A DNA stretch of 64,000 nucleotides from Cristatella mucedo. Taxonomy: Eukaryota; Bryozoa; Phylactolaemata; Cristatellidae. Under the pieces are notes generated by a model. That model was not told the origin of the DNA. It saw nothing but the letters and a program-made list of their open reading frames with translations, and searched no databases. The DNA lies in NCBI GenBank assembly GCA_009760855.2, contig WPIO01000029.1:1184001-1248000 (forward strand). Reading direction: 5' to 3'. The translations under genes were made by a program, and so were the position numbers. Numbering within the stretch: position 1 is the first letter of the stretch; every line of letters begins with the position of its first letter. Below are positions 24,511-61,633 of the stretch, piece after piece.

Positions 24511-25252
24511 TCTAACTACTACATCAAAATAAGAGCAAAACATCTCCAGTATTATCAGCTTAATGTACATTTGCACATTAATATATATATATGTATATTT
24601 ATTTATACATGCCTTTAAAACAGATATTATTACTGCTTAAATAGATTTACTTAACTTTTTCTGCCTGGTTCGGCTCACCGTAAACAGATTTATATGTGCA
24701 TTAAATAATTGTTAATTAGGAGCTCAGAATGTCTAGAAAATGAACGTTTAGGTAACAAAATTATTTTCTTAAACTGTAGCAAAGAGTTACTTTTGTTGTT
24801 ATTTAATGTAGTATTTTAAAATTTATTAGTGTATCCCGACTGACCTGAAAGTTAAAGGTGGACACTAACAATAAGAAAGACGTGAAACAAATGCTCGATA
24901 AACACAAAATCGTGTCATTCACACCCAATCCAGACTTCAAGTTTAATAAATATTAATATCAAACAGTGTAAACTGAATATTTTAAAACATTTTTTTATCG
25001 TGAATAATGAAAAAGATGGAATACGGTTATTTCATAGCCCACCTCACGGTTTCAGTTTCACTCGTCAAAAGGTTCTATCGTATGTCGTTTATGCGGTTGT
25101 TGCAATACAACTAGCCGAAGAAGAGCTTTGCAAACGATATATATTTGTGCCAAACCTCTACTTCTCCTTTGGTGATCATTGTAGCTGTCTAAAATTATAC
25201 TGAGTTTGAAAACGAGTCTATCAGAGCATTTGTCTGGCTTATTCTTTAGAAC
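24511..25252 (+). promoter_or_regulatory. Upstream region of the P450 gene, no motif assignable
   Basis: About 740 bp of AT-rich sequence between a SINE/LINE tail and the P450 start codon. It contains a short open frame (25000-25203) with no family resemblance. I saw no convincing TATA box or initiator. Any promoter must lie here or further upstream. Confidence 0.3.
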
Positions 25253-48722
<23,470 letters not shown>

Positions 48723-48993
48723 AGGGCTGTTTCAGAGTAGTAGCAATTGTCAAGGTTTAGTTCTACACGGGCTCCATTTATTTGATTCATCTAAGGTGGT
48801 TGTTTTTAAATAGAGTACCTGTGTCGAGTCCCACAGCCCCGTAGGATCATGGATCACTATGCTTGCTATGCGTAGACTCGGCAAACAGTAAAATACATCT
48901 GTCTTAAGACCCGACAACAGACCTGTCTGCTTTCAGGACTAAGCTAACTCATTTGCTTTGTTCTTGGCCTTGAAATGGTGTAAGCTTCTCTTC

Positions 48994-49024
48994 ATTAAAT
49001 GTTTGCTGTTTATCTTATATTAAA
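48994..49024 (+). terminator. Candidate polyadenylation signals of the P450 gene
   Basis: Two ATTAAA hexamers (48994-48999 and 49019-49024) lie about 270-300 bp after the stop codon. They are the first plausible signals downstream of it. No canonical AATAAA occurs before about 49547. Transcript data would be needed to fix the 3' end. Confidence 0.3.
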
Positions 49025-49874
49025 TGAGTAAATACGGCGTTCTTCTTATCACCTGGCAGTGTTTTCAATACAGAGACATTGTAATTGACTTTGTTCCACT
49101 GTCTGAAACTAGTTTGGCTGTATGCACTTTGCAATTACTTAACTCGTAGCATGACTATAAAAACGAATACTTGTCGCAATTTAGTGCCCCATGGTACTGC
49201 AATAACATTACTTGCAAGCATCTCATAGATACAATTAATATTGTTGAAACAGGTATGACTCAGAAAAGTCAATTTGATCTCACATGACTCATCTCAAGTT
49301 TTCTTGAAAATTTCTCTACTGATTGACTTTTAGCTTCCCGTACTACTATCTAGTCTTTCTGCATAGGCAATGCACATTTTAACGTTTATGGGTCATTTAA
49401 ATAGCCCTAACTCACTGCAGGGAAATTTAGTTCATTTGAGTGCTACAAGTTATGGAGATGCACTATTTAGCATGGTTGTGATGAACCATCGCATCTAAAT
49501 TAAAAATAAACATTTCCAAGAACGACCTCTAACTGATCTCTTCACAATAAACTGGTTATTATCCCTTATGAAACATGATAATTTTAAATAATCGTATTCT
49601 CATTTGACAATATGAATTTTTATATTGAATTAATACAAAACCACTAATCAATATATTACCTACCATTAGTTGGAGCCTATATATTTATATTATCCATTTG
49701 CTCATGAGTTACCGGCGGTGGAGTTTTGTCATCTTACCGAGGCATAGCTTTATTTAAAAACTCGTGCTCAAATTAATCGGATTATATAAAAAAATCAAAA
49801 AATGGGCCGCACATATTTATGTAAAATGAGATAAATGTTATCGGATCGGGTAAAGTTAGTATTTGGTTGGTCAT

Positions 49875-50130
49875 GTTGGCCCACTAGGAAAAGAGGCTGA
49901 TCTTCTTAAGCGAGGTATGGAAGGCTTATGGTTCAAATCAGATGGCGGGCGATCTTTGTTGCCACTTCCAGTAATGGAGATAGCCTGATAAGATATAATT
50001 CGGAGCTCTTCTGTCGCTATACAAAAGAGGTTGTGATATCAGCAAGTAGTTATTTCTCATTACATTTCCAGAATACCACACAGCGAAATATCCCTGGTTT
50101 TCCAAATCACGCGAGTAAGTGCCAGGTCTA
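49875..50130 (+). mobile_element. tRNA-derived SINE-like repeat, copy 2
   Basis: Plus strand. B box GGTTCAAATCA at 49930-49940. It is followed by GGCGGGCGATCTTTGTTGCC and an AATGGAGATAGCCTGA segment that parallel the copies at 3.9 and 52.2 kb. The A box is weak (near 49888-49900). Confidence 0.5.
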
Positions 50131-50509
50131 AATGTTTGATAGGAAAGATTAAAAAAGATTAGTTTAGATAATTGGCAATATCGAAGGTTAGTATTCAGCC
50201 TGTGGAAAGCATTAATTTGGAACAATTTAATCACAGTTTTTATATATACAGACCCTGGTTACTCTCAGTCTACAATATATTGGGATAAATGAACAGGTGG
50301 ACATGCATCTCAACATTCTTATGCTGACGTTGAGTACCTTAAGCCACAAAGGCACATTCCTCCTTAAGCAGTGGTGGACGTGACTGCAATAATTTACCTA
50401 ATGATGTTATACTAGTCTAGTCCCTTGAGATAGCTGAATCTATTCTAGGCCCTTTGAATAGACTTTAGAGAAAGCATGATCGAAGGATTAACGTAAGCTA
50501 GAGTATGTT

Positions 50510-52115
50510 TTACCATTCAGGAACAAGGAAGAAGCTCTTTTTCGCGAAGTTTCAGCACTCAGATGCACACAAGTAGCGAACAGCCAGGATCCACTGAATG
50601 CTATATTCAAATGCGTTTAAACTTTTTTTAATATCTTGAAGTAGGGAGGAAATTTCCAGATGTCAATTGAGACTGAATTCCAGGCTTATCGGGCAATAGT
50701 TTTAACTCGAGACACGGTATCCCAAGAACTTGAGATTCGCACGACATACAGCTGAACGATTGGCTCGGAGAAGTGAGAAGGACTTTCCCTTTCCGTTGTG
50801 GGCAAGAAGTTCGGATAAGCAGGCTGTAGCGAGAGACTAAAAATGATCTTGAAGTGATTGGCACAACCTTAAAGTCAAAATGCTACTTGATTGAGAGTCA
50901 TTCCACGTGGTTATGTAGAGGCTCGATGTGGCAACTGAGACGTTCGCGACCGCAAATCCTTGCTGCAGATGTGTACACAAACTGCAAGCGCCAGATTGCG
51001 CAAAAGCTGGCAGTCCAGCCAAATGTTAGTTGGACGAGTAAAGACTGGATATCACCAATGAATTTAACAATTTGGACTAAATACCATGTCTAATCAAGTA
51101 CGAATGTTAGCAGTACTGTGCAATAGTTAAAGCACATCTATTGACCACAGCATTGAGTGGGTCCCAGTGATTCGACCTTTATGTGCTTATGCTTGCTGAC
51201 CCTGTGCATACCACCCCTAACCACGTTATTCTTGTTTTATTGAGCATGCTACCATGAACCATTCGATCGTGTTTCCTATGCAGCAATTTTAAAGCACCCA
51301 GGAAGAGATTCAGTTCTCTGAAAGTGCTATATCAAGTGTGGTGCTATTATTTTTATATTGTTATCATTGAATTTAGTCAGAGTTGACTCAAGAGGTGATT
51401 TGGGCATCTAGTAGAACGGGATGGTGCAACTAGACACATACGTTTCGTGCAGTTGCTACAGCAGATTGCTGCCTGAGCCAATTTTGAGCGATAAGCTTTT
51501 CAGGATCAGATTCATATTGATTCCCCCATAACTAGTAAGGTGGTTTTATCGCCGTTACATTTGATAGAACATTGGCTGTCAGCCATGTGCAGTGTCACCT
51601 ATAAATGCAGCAAGGGAGTTAAAATCATTTGACATGCTGGAGGCAGGGAAGAATAAAAAGGTACAACCGAGTGTCATCTGCATATACTTGAAAGCCTTTA
51701 TTACATTTGTGAATCACATCGGCAAGAGGGAGAGTATAAACTTTGAAAAGATGTTTTCGGAGCTGAGAGCACAGAGGTATGTCTTACTTCAGCTTCTCTT
51801 TTGATAGCCTGATTCCTTTTGCTGCAATGCTTTGTAGTGTCCCGAAAAGATAAGGTCTGAACCATTGCAGTTGAGTCTAAGCGATGTCCAGGCAGATTAG
51901 AAGTGCTCCAGGACGACTTGGCGATCAATTGTATCAAACCCTGCGGAAAGATCAAGTAAAGCAAACAGACGGACTCTAACGAAGGTTGCAGCATTACTGA
52001 CGAGATACTAATGCACCCAAAACAGTGCTAAATCTTTGGATTCATATGCCCCTAATCCAGACTGGGCCTTGCATGCAAGGTTTGAGGTTTCCAAAAGAGT
52101 TTATCTGGTCTGCCA
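50510..52115 (-). mobile_element. LINE family A copy 6, interrupted
   Basis: Minus strand. Two blocks, 50510-51145 (C-terminal region with LPAFAQSGACSLCTHLQQ-type sequence) and 51430-52115 (reverse transcriptase). The second block includes FDTIDRQVVLEHF near 51900-51945 and QVYADDTRLYLF near 51655-51690. Between them sits an opposite-strand LINE tail. Many stops show age. It reaches further 5' than most family A copies. Confidence 0.75.
51148..51425 (+). mobile_element. Family A 3' UTR and hairpin nested in LINE copy 6
   Basis: Plus strand. The sequence from about 51150 matches the reverse complement of the 3' UTRs at 28.4 and 54.6 kb (GGGTCCCA, CCCTAACCACG, ATTGAGCATGCT). It ends in the hairpin 51290-51330 and an ATT-rich stretch. 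It splits the minus-strand copy 6, so it inserted later. Confidence 0.7.
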
Positions 52116-52144
52116 CACCTCATTTCAATTACATGAGTGTCCTT

Positions 52145-52390
52145 GATGAGAATGGTGGGCCGTGACGACACGCCAAGTAAGGCGGTTGCTTTTTGCGACC
52201 TCGGTCCGTAGGTCGTTGGATCAAATCATGTGGTAGGCGATCCTTTATCCCAACTGCAAGTGGTGGTGATGCTTCCTCATGCATTAGCTATGTATACCTG
52301 GCTAGTTCAATATCTGGGGTGAGCCAAAAGTCTTCAAGGAGATTGCACATATTTATATTTGCCAGAAGTGACCACACCTTACCTTAGGCT
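52145..52390 (+). mobile_element. tRNA-derived SINE-like repeat, copy 3
   Basis: Plus strand. B-box-like TTGGATCAAATCA at 52217-52228 is followed by TAGGCGATCCTTTATCCCAA and GTGGTGGTGAT, the same order of blocks as copies 1 and 2. It sits directly after LINE copy 6. Confidence 0.5.
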
Positions 52391-52509
52391 ATACCCACGT
52401 GAGCAAGTATCACGTTGTAGCAATCTATCATCGATGATAAGTCTGACTGGGAATAAGCAGCTGGAGCAAAGAAGACTTCTTCGCTTGGTCGGCATCGATG
52501 TTTAAGCTG

Positions 52510-53090
52510 TTAGTAGAATTAGCAGCACCTTGGCAGTTCGATTATTTAATGCTGCCATCAGGGCCGGGTCATTGAAAGCCAAAGCATTATAATGCGAAGG
52601 ACAATTCCGTGCAATTTTTTTAAGGTAAACTTGGCTTACTGTTCCCTATAATTTTGAATAAAATCGCAGTTTCTAGAAATTTTTAGAAATTGCAGCTTTA
52701 TCGCCGTTTGAATTACTAAATATGCTCTCTATCACGACCAGGTGAGGCCATAGCACGATATAGTGCAAGCCTAATTGCATGAAATTACTGGGTAAATCCG
52801 TAACATCATTACGTATAATATGGAATAAAAATTGCAGCGTTCTGATGTTTATTTATGAAATAGCAAGTGCATTGCAGTTATTCATGTGACCCAATGTTTG
52901 TGTTCGCCCCAACATGAACCTACATCGGAACAGTCCTAGTGGGAGATTACTTTACCTTCAAGGAGAAGCACACATCATTAGCGTCTGATTAAAAACAGGC
53001 TAACTTTATTAGGTCATATTAACTCTTTCTATGGGTAATTTTAAAATGAATTTTCAAGCTGCCTCAAATTATGAGGTGATGCTACTCATA
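52510..53090 (+). repeat. Second locus of array 2
   Basis: Aligns with 18915-19480 over its length, with scattered differences and small gaps. It has internal units 172 bp apart (about 52648 and 52820). A stretch of about 43 bp (52930-52971 against 19334-19376) is almost identical although the flanks are much more diverged. Confidence 0.75.
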
Positions 53091-54489
53091 TTAGATCTTA
53101 TAAATTTATACTCTTGGGGTCTCACGAGTTACAAACGATTTTGGATCTGGCGGTAGGCACTCACTACAGACGGAATGGGATCCGCATGTGATCAGATTAT
53201 TACAATGTAGTGCTTATTGGGTATGGTAGCAAACATTTATAGGATCATATTTGAATGTGAATGTGAATATTCTTATGAGTAAGGTCTTGCACATGAGCCA
53301 AATGTGAAAGTGAGTGAGCCAGTGCACAGAATGTTGCATGTAAGGTGACAGTTAAGCTGTCAAAATGATGTCACAATAACCCATTACAAGAGAATATTGA
53401 TTTCTTGCACGAAGAGTCGAAGTGAAAATAAATCAAAGAAAAGTAAGACTTGGTCCATGGGGGTGACATATTATCACCACTATTTTCACCTTTTTATGGG
53501 GCAACTAAAAAGGAGAGATTCAAAAGAATGCTTCAAGCATACGGCTAATGGTTTGAAATTGGAGAATGAACGACAGTAGTGAAGCCACTCTCAATTTTCA
53601 GTGGTCTATATTCATAAAATAAAGAGAATCCAGTGGGGATAACATCTGTTCTAGTCAGTATGTCGGTAAAATTTAGCCAGATCTCGGTAAAAGCAAACGT
53701 TTGTAGATTATCTTCCATAAAAAGAATCATGTATCCTTTTTTTAACCCATCTGGCTAGAATTCTAAGCAGGCTCTAACATAGGTTGCTTGGGCTTATATT
53801 TGGCCTGATGACGTCTATCTTAAAGAGACTCACAGTAGTGCTTGAGAGAGATAGCTCAGGGTCACAAGACAATGCTTTGTGATATATATGTTACTTCCAT
53901 AGCAAGGAATTGGAGATCCGGCAGAAATAGATCGCATCCATTTCGTGTCAACAGTTTGCTCCGGGAGTGTCTGTGCGTGAGCTGAGAAAACCATTATTCT
54001 ATTCCAAATGGTCAGTTGGCTGCATTTTAATATCTCTACAATTATCCTCCTCAGCAAAATATATGATTATAATGCAAGAAGAACTGCTTTTTTAATACAA
54101 AAAGCCGACTTAAACTATTCCTAAGAGACGGTCAAATGAAGCAATGCCCATTGGCCACCTCGGTTGAGCAGCATACTCACTCACACCAGCTGAACGCCGC
54201 AACCATGCTTGGCAGGGCCATTGTGAATCAAAAGAAAGCGCCAGCTTCAGGTCGAAATTTCTAATTTTAAACCATAATTAGAGCTTGAAAGACTATAAAT
54301 AACATACTTGTGTAAGTAATTTAATATCTGTCTAAATTGAAGTATTGAATTATTGAAGAATTGATATTTGAAGTATTACCGTTAACCTAACCGTCAAAGA
54401 GCCGCATTGAGTGAAAGCTTAAATAATGTAGACATCGTCATGATAGATATAAACTTACTTCATAGTACGTAATACTTCAAATTTTAGTT
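53091..54489. other. No recognisable feature
   Basis: AT-rich spacer between the second array-2 locus and LINE copy 7. No coding or repeat signal found. Confidence 0.45.
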
Positions 54490-55870
54490 TTACGTAATGA
54501 TAACAACAACAATGATACTAATATATTTGATAAAGCTAACTCAGAGATTTCAATCTCTTTCTGAGCTATTTATATTTTCTGCAGAGGAAGCATAATTGAA
54601 CGGTTAGCTGCAGCATGCTCAATAAACGACAAGAATAGCATGGTTAGGGCCAACATGCATGGGTCAGCATGCAAGTCGGGTTAGTGTCGCACACATAAGC
54701 AAATAAAAGAAGAATCTAAGGGATCCACTAAATTCTATGTTAAATAGATAAGTTTTGGTTGCTTGCTAAACAGGTGGTCAAGTCAGGAGGTGCCACGAAG
54801 CAAGTCGGGAAGGAGTTTCGGGCTTTGGGATCATGCAAACTATAGGCACAACCTCCAAAGGATTTGTGATTTGCATGAGATATGGGTAAATAGTTAGTTT
54901 CCGAAAAGCAGGTGGTACGATGCTTAGCTTGGCAGGGGAGTAGATCTGATAGGTAGGCTGGAGCCAAAGAATGAATAAATCTAAAAGTGAGTGACCAAGC
55001 CTTGTGGTCGAGGCGTTGCTTGACAAGGAGTAAGTGCAGGTCAGCCAGAAGTGGTGTGACATGGCATCTGCGATGCTTACAACAGACTGTTCTGGTTGCA
55101 CAGTTTTGCACCGGCTACAAGCGCCAAATTGCACAGGCCGTTAGACCAGCAAGCGGTGGCTTGCAGAAGTCAAAACGGGATGTTACAAGTGCATCGGCCT
55201 ATTTAGCTGTGGTATCCTTGTCTAAACTAGCCCGAATTTTAGCAATTTTATGCAGCTGAAAGTAGGCAGATTTTACAGGGGAACCGATATGGTCGTCTAA
55301 TAGAAGGGCACTTGAATTTGTCCAGATTCAACTAGACACATGCTAGCAGAGCCAATTATGAGTTAGAATGGTGATGATGAATGACGATACGACCTTCTTA
55401 AATTGAATAATCGTAAAACTAACATATTAGCTCAATTTATCATCATTCAATTATAACATTTGCTACCATCTAAATGGAGATGTCATCAATACATGCAGTG
55501 AGGGAGTTGAGAGAATTTGACGTGCTCGAGGGCAATGATGGATCAAAGAAAATGTACAGCTGAGTGTCATCTGTATAGAAGTGAACGCATAGATTGTGCT
55601 AGGTCTTCACATCCGGAAGAGTGAGAGTATTAACCGATATAACAACGAGTCCAAGCATAGATCCGTGAGGTACCCCTTATTTCACAGGTTTTTTCTCAGA
55701 TGATCTTAGTCCATTCAAATAAATACTCTATAGTCTCCCGCTGTGATAAGACCTGAAACATTGCAATGTAGTGCCAGTTTGCTTATGCGAGATGATAAGC
55801 GCTCAAGAAGGACTTATTGATCGATAGTATCAAAGACTTTACTGTAACTTCTATTTCTAGAAGGCGTGGT
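54490..55870 (-). mobile_element. LINE family A copy 7, longest
   Basis: Minus strand. Hairpin 54530-54570, 3' UTR, then the C-terminal region (CATRTVCCKHRRCHVTPLLA near 55050-55110, LAPAYLSDLLPCQAKHRTT). Upstream blocks are a decayed YADD near 55570, GVPHGSMLG near 55650-55690 (the VPQGS-LG motif) and VFDTIDQ near 55830. Frames are broken throughout. It ends 5' within the reverse transcriptase, near 55870. Confidence 0.82.
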
Positions 55871-55959
55871 GGCGTCATTGCTTGGACGATACAGGGAATA
55901 AGTGCTAGCACAATTTAAAGCTTTGCTTCATGGCTTCTCTTGGGTAAAAATCATTTGTA

Positions 55960-56560
55960 AGCTGACCTCAGCACATTTTCTCGTATTTTTAAATCCATAA
56001 TCACGTATAATTTTCAGCATAAAATTGCCACCGAGATTGATTCGACTAGAAAACCGCAGCCTAAGTGCCGCTGTCTCCCTTTCTGGATCAGCTCCAATTT
56101 CAATCCTTAAAGTGGCTAAATAAGTGAAGCCTCGAGGCTGCTGGCCAACTGGAACGGCTGGCTAATTAAAGAGAATTCTTATAACAAAGTGCGTGTGATT
56201 GAATGCACTTTTCTGTGACTGTGCCTTTTTTTTGTACCGAGGACTTTTAAAATCGCAACTTTTATAGCTCTCCTATAAATTGCCATCTTCTTGAAATGAC
56301 TGCTCAAAGTGCAGAAACACGTAGTTTGAGGCCGTTTGCACGAGAAGCCCCGAGCCTGGTGGCATACAGCTTCAGGGGAGACCACCAAATTATTTTCTAT
56401 GGTTTGATCCTCAAACCGCATTTTTATGATGCCTTTTTGGAGCTTACAGGCGGTCTTTAGTTCGAAACGACAGGTCCTCTCGCTAGGCCATACTATTACC
56501 AAACTTATTTCAGTAAGAGGGCACTACAAAATTGCATTAAATATGGTAATATATCCCGAA
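55960..56560. repeat. Possible third locus of array 2
   Basis: CACGTATAATTTTCAGCATAAAATTGCC near 56003 and AAATCGCAACTTTTATAGC near 56250 resemble the array-2 core. The rest is too diverged to align by eye. Confidence 0.35.
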
Positions 56561-57718
56561 ACATTGTTCTCCACAAAAAGAAGTTAAATTCGATGTTTAA
56601 GCTGGATTAGAGTAAATTACAGGCCCTATCAATTACAATACCCAGCAAGCATTTTAAGGTAAAACAGAGGCTTTTTTGTAACTGCCTGAAATTTAATTGA
56701 TGTGGGGAGAGTAATTTCATGTTATGTGGAATTAAAAGTGCTATATCTCAAAAATATTTTATAAATGGCTGTTCGATCACAATGACATTGGGTTACAGTC
56801 ACTAGTAAAACTCATCTTTCACTCCTGACCATTAATAATCTCGGCGCAGCTGTTCTTGATGTCATTTTATGTTTGTCAAGGTCAGCATCATGAACCTAAC
56901 CTCCTGGGTATAAATCGTACCACTAACGTGAAGCTAAAATATGCTGGGGCCAATGCCATTACTAGGAGGTACATTATATTATTTTCATCTGGTAAGGCCC
57001 AGTGTTGAAGGTACTCATCTTTAACCACCACCATTAGGTCCTGACCACAAAGGAATTTGAAAAAAAACGGTAGGGTGCCTATGGATTCGTCGATGGGCAC
57101 TAGAGAAATAAATTATGCTTATTCTACACCTTTTTCATCTGAAACAATGCTAGTTGATACACTCCGTACCACTGGTACAGACACGTGCACATTTTTCAGT
57201 CTCATTGCATATCCTAACTGATCAGCATACACTATCTCAGGCTTCGCTAAAAGAGTAGGTAATATAAAAGTTTTTAATATGAATGCAAATTTTCAGCAAC
57301 ACGGGGTCTGCTAAAGGTTACCAGAGGCTTTTTAGGACAAATTAATTTACCTGTGTCTAGCAAAAATTCATTGCCTTTAAAAACATCTCGTTTCTTATTA
57401 CCGACAGTAGCAGCTAAATATTCTTGAAGTTGGTCTTAAATAACTTAAAGCTTTTCTTGCATATCTTTTTGACATATTTTTGACGGAGAGACGCTGCCTT
57501 TTAAACGATTTGTGTTACCGTGAAAGCATTTCACGCTAAAATTAATTGCATGGCCACCGTCGATCTTGCAGAGAATGCTTTAACCAATAGAAATTACTTT
57601 TTAGCCTTACTTAAATATGAAACCACAGAGAAAATACCGAGCAGAAAAATTTAATAAGCAATTCAATTCAACCACTGCTTTAGTGAGTGTTTGACAAGCT
57701 GTGAGGCTTTGGTTAGAC

Positions 57719-57860
57719 CAGTGGTTCTCAACCTTCGTAATGCCGCGATCCTTTAATACAGTCCTTGTGTTATCGCGACCGCAACCGTGAAATTAGTTTT
57801 GTTGCTGCTTCATAACTGTAGTTTTGCTACTATGAATCATAATGTGAATCTCATGGTCAG
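57719..57860 (+). mobile_element. SPIN/URR1-like hAT element end
   Basis: Begins CAGTGGTTCTCAACCTTC and continues through CCTTTAATACAGTCC and TTCATAACTGTAGTTTTGCTAC to AATGTGAATCTC. From memory this follows the 5' end of the SPIN/URR1 group of hAT elements for about 140 bp. The 8 bp before it, GGTTAGAC, could be the target duplication, but I found neither a second copy nor the matching inverted end downstream. It is probably a 5' fragment or an element with a lost 3' end. It carries no coding sequence. Confidence 0.7.
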
Positions 57861-58137
57861 CTTACTAAATAGCAAGGGCACAAATAGCCGCGGATTACGA
57901 TAATTAGTTCCTCGTAACTATGGGACGGTTTGCTTAGGCGGATCTAGGCTGCCACACCTGTGGCCCTGTGAAATATATCGAATAATTAAGGGAAAGGCTG
58001 TATGTAAAAAGTAAATCCACTTAGCCTGGAAATAATCAGGCTAATTGCTTAGCATTGTTATGAGCTGTATTTAAGATATGCAAAACTTCTACTCGAATAA
58101 ATGCTAGAAAATAATAGGTTTAAATGCAACTCACGCG

Positions 58138-58265
58138 GTTATAATAACAATAGCAATAATACATTTGCATAGAGCACTCTGAGAACTGAATTTTGTCCTG
58201 ACAGTTTACAGATACTGTAAAGGAATCGTGACCAAGGAAAGGATAGAATAGAGGAGCATGTTTAT
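58138..58265 (-). mobile_element. LINE family A 3' end fragment
   Basis: An ATA-rich tail, then a degraded terminal hairpin (58169-58210) and the start of the 3' UTR, minus strand. Nothing of the coding region follows. It ends just before the CpG-rich island. Confidence 0.5.
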
Positions 58266-58359
58266 CCAGGACGATGTAGAAGTCTAACGTCCCAACACGA
58301 AATCACGTGATTTGCGTGGCTGACTAACAGTCAATTTATATAGACACTAGTTATGCAAT

Positions 58360-58880
58360 ACACTCACGGCGATGGCACTAGCAAGCGCGTCGCGCACTTC
58401 ATTGCCAGCGCTCCAAGAAACCCAAGCAGTTGAATACCGTGCCGCGTTCAAAAGTGCTGAGCGAGAAATGCGCCGGCCGCTGCAGCCGCCGCCGCTTCGA
58501 GTCGCGAGTGCTCGCTCGAGCGACGAAGACTGGAGCGTCGAGTCCAACCGACCTATGTGCGCTAGCTGAAACGACAGGACGATCCGCTAAAGCGCAGCAA
58601 AACTCAGCAGCCGTCGTGGCTATCGGCCGCCGACATCGTTCGCTGCCGCAGCGCAGCCACCATTAGTGGGGCGCATGAAAAGGCTGGCGAAAGGCAGTGA
58701 ACAAGTGACCGTCCCGCAATCAGTTTAGGAAGCTCCGGCGCCGCGCGCCACCGCCGCTGCTTGACATCGCTTCTGCAGACGGGCCCCAAATGCAGGCCGC
58801 AAAGCGTGCGAGCCGACCGGTCGCGAGCGAGCGCGAGCGAGCGAGCGAGAGCACACCGGACGCACGCTGGCCGCAATGGG
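58360..58880. other. CpG-rich island, possible promoter or first exon
   Basis: About 520 bp, strongly GC-rich and full of CpG (for example GCGCGTCGCGCAC, GCCGCCGCCGC, CGAGCGCGAGCGAGCGAGCGAG), in otherwise AT-rich DNA. Short open frames exist in several phases on both strands (up to about 109 codons on the minus strand), as expected from GC content alone. None resembles a known protein. A TTTATATAGAC segment at 58335 precedes it on the plus strand. It could mark a promoter of a gene whose exons lie outside or are not recognisable. Confidence 0.45.
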
Positions 58881-60412
<1,532 letters not shown>

Positions 60413-61317
60413 TTCATATATTATGATACCTTCAGTTCAAAAAATGGTCTCCTTACGAAATGAGATCAATAAGGTGGCATCCATATGGCTTTTTGGGTCC
60501 GTTCCTGATTGTTTTGGCTGCCTTGGGAATCTTCAATATACTGATAAGAAGTAGACCCTGGCTAATTCCTCGAAAATGGCCTGTGTGACTCAGATTCTTT
60601 CAGCCAGCCATCAGTCCATGCCATTAAAAGTGAAAAATAATAACCTAGCATCATGATCTCGGGTGTCTGTGAGCACTAACTTTTGCCAGTTTAGACACAG
60701 CATTAAACAGGCACGGCGACGCTGATCTGGTGGTTCAAGCTAACTGCGGCTGCTTTCCATCCCGCTTACTCAGCTGGTGTAAGTGAAAGCTCAAAATCGC
60801 CAGAAGCCATTTGATTGGTTACTCCGGTTGACTGCCAAGTGTAATAGCAAGAGACTGCAAGCTGTTCGACCACCACAGTCACCCTTCGAAACTAACCTTA
60901 TAAGTCCTCAGACTGTGGAAGGTATAGAATTATAATTTTTAATTTCAACTACAGTGTACTATGTCGGAGATTCATGTGCAACTTAGCTATTATGTTTCCT
61001 GTTGGGCACTTATCATTGCCGTACCAGTGTAATGACTACAAATATACTGCAAAGGAATCAATAGACGTTAGGGCAGTGAATGTAATTGACTAACTAACAA
61101 GCCTGACACAGTTTAGAGATGGACTAGCTCAGCTTGACCTCACGGTGTATTAACCGTACGTTCAATGCAAGTTTCTAAACAGGGCAAAATTACACGCCAG
61201 TCTTTAGCGGCTATTTTAAGCCACCAGCCTCTATTGGAAAGGTTTTAATCTGACGATATGGAACAAGTATAGCACTTAAATGAGAACATGAGAATACCAA
61301 TGGCAAATACATAACTG

Positions 61318-61320
<3 letters not shown>

Positions 61321-61368
<48 letters not shown>
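61321..61368. repeat. (TA)n microsatellite
   Basis: 24 perfect AT units, about 270 bp before the P450 exon-5-like copy. Confidence 0.97.
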
Positions 61369-61370
<2 letters not shown>

Positions 61371-61633
61371 AGAGGAATTGTAATTTACGTACATTGAGGT
61401 GATTACGTTTCCTGAATTGCCAAACTCATTATTCTCACTGATTCGGTTTCAAACAGTCAGTCAAACTGACTGCATCGTGGAGGCTTATTAGGAGGTCAAA
61501 CGAGAAATAAGTACTTTAGATCCAATTATTTTTATTTCATATGTATTTTAGCAGTATTCCTTAATAGTACAGACCAACTAACTGCCAACCACAGTTTGGT
61601 ATGCTTTCACGCAAACAGTGATTCTCGTTGTAG

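Noticed and set aside
25000-25203. Open frame just upstream of P450 exon 1, as a possible leader exon
   Set aside because: Exon 1 already starts with a standard anchor Met; the frame ends in TGA 50 bp before it and shows no donor or P450 similarity.
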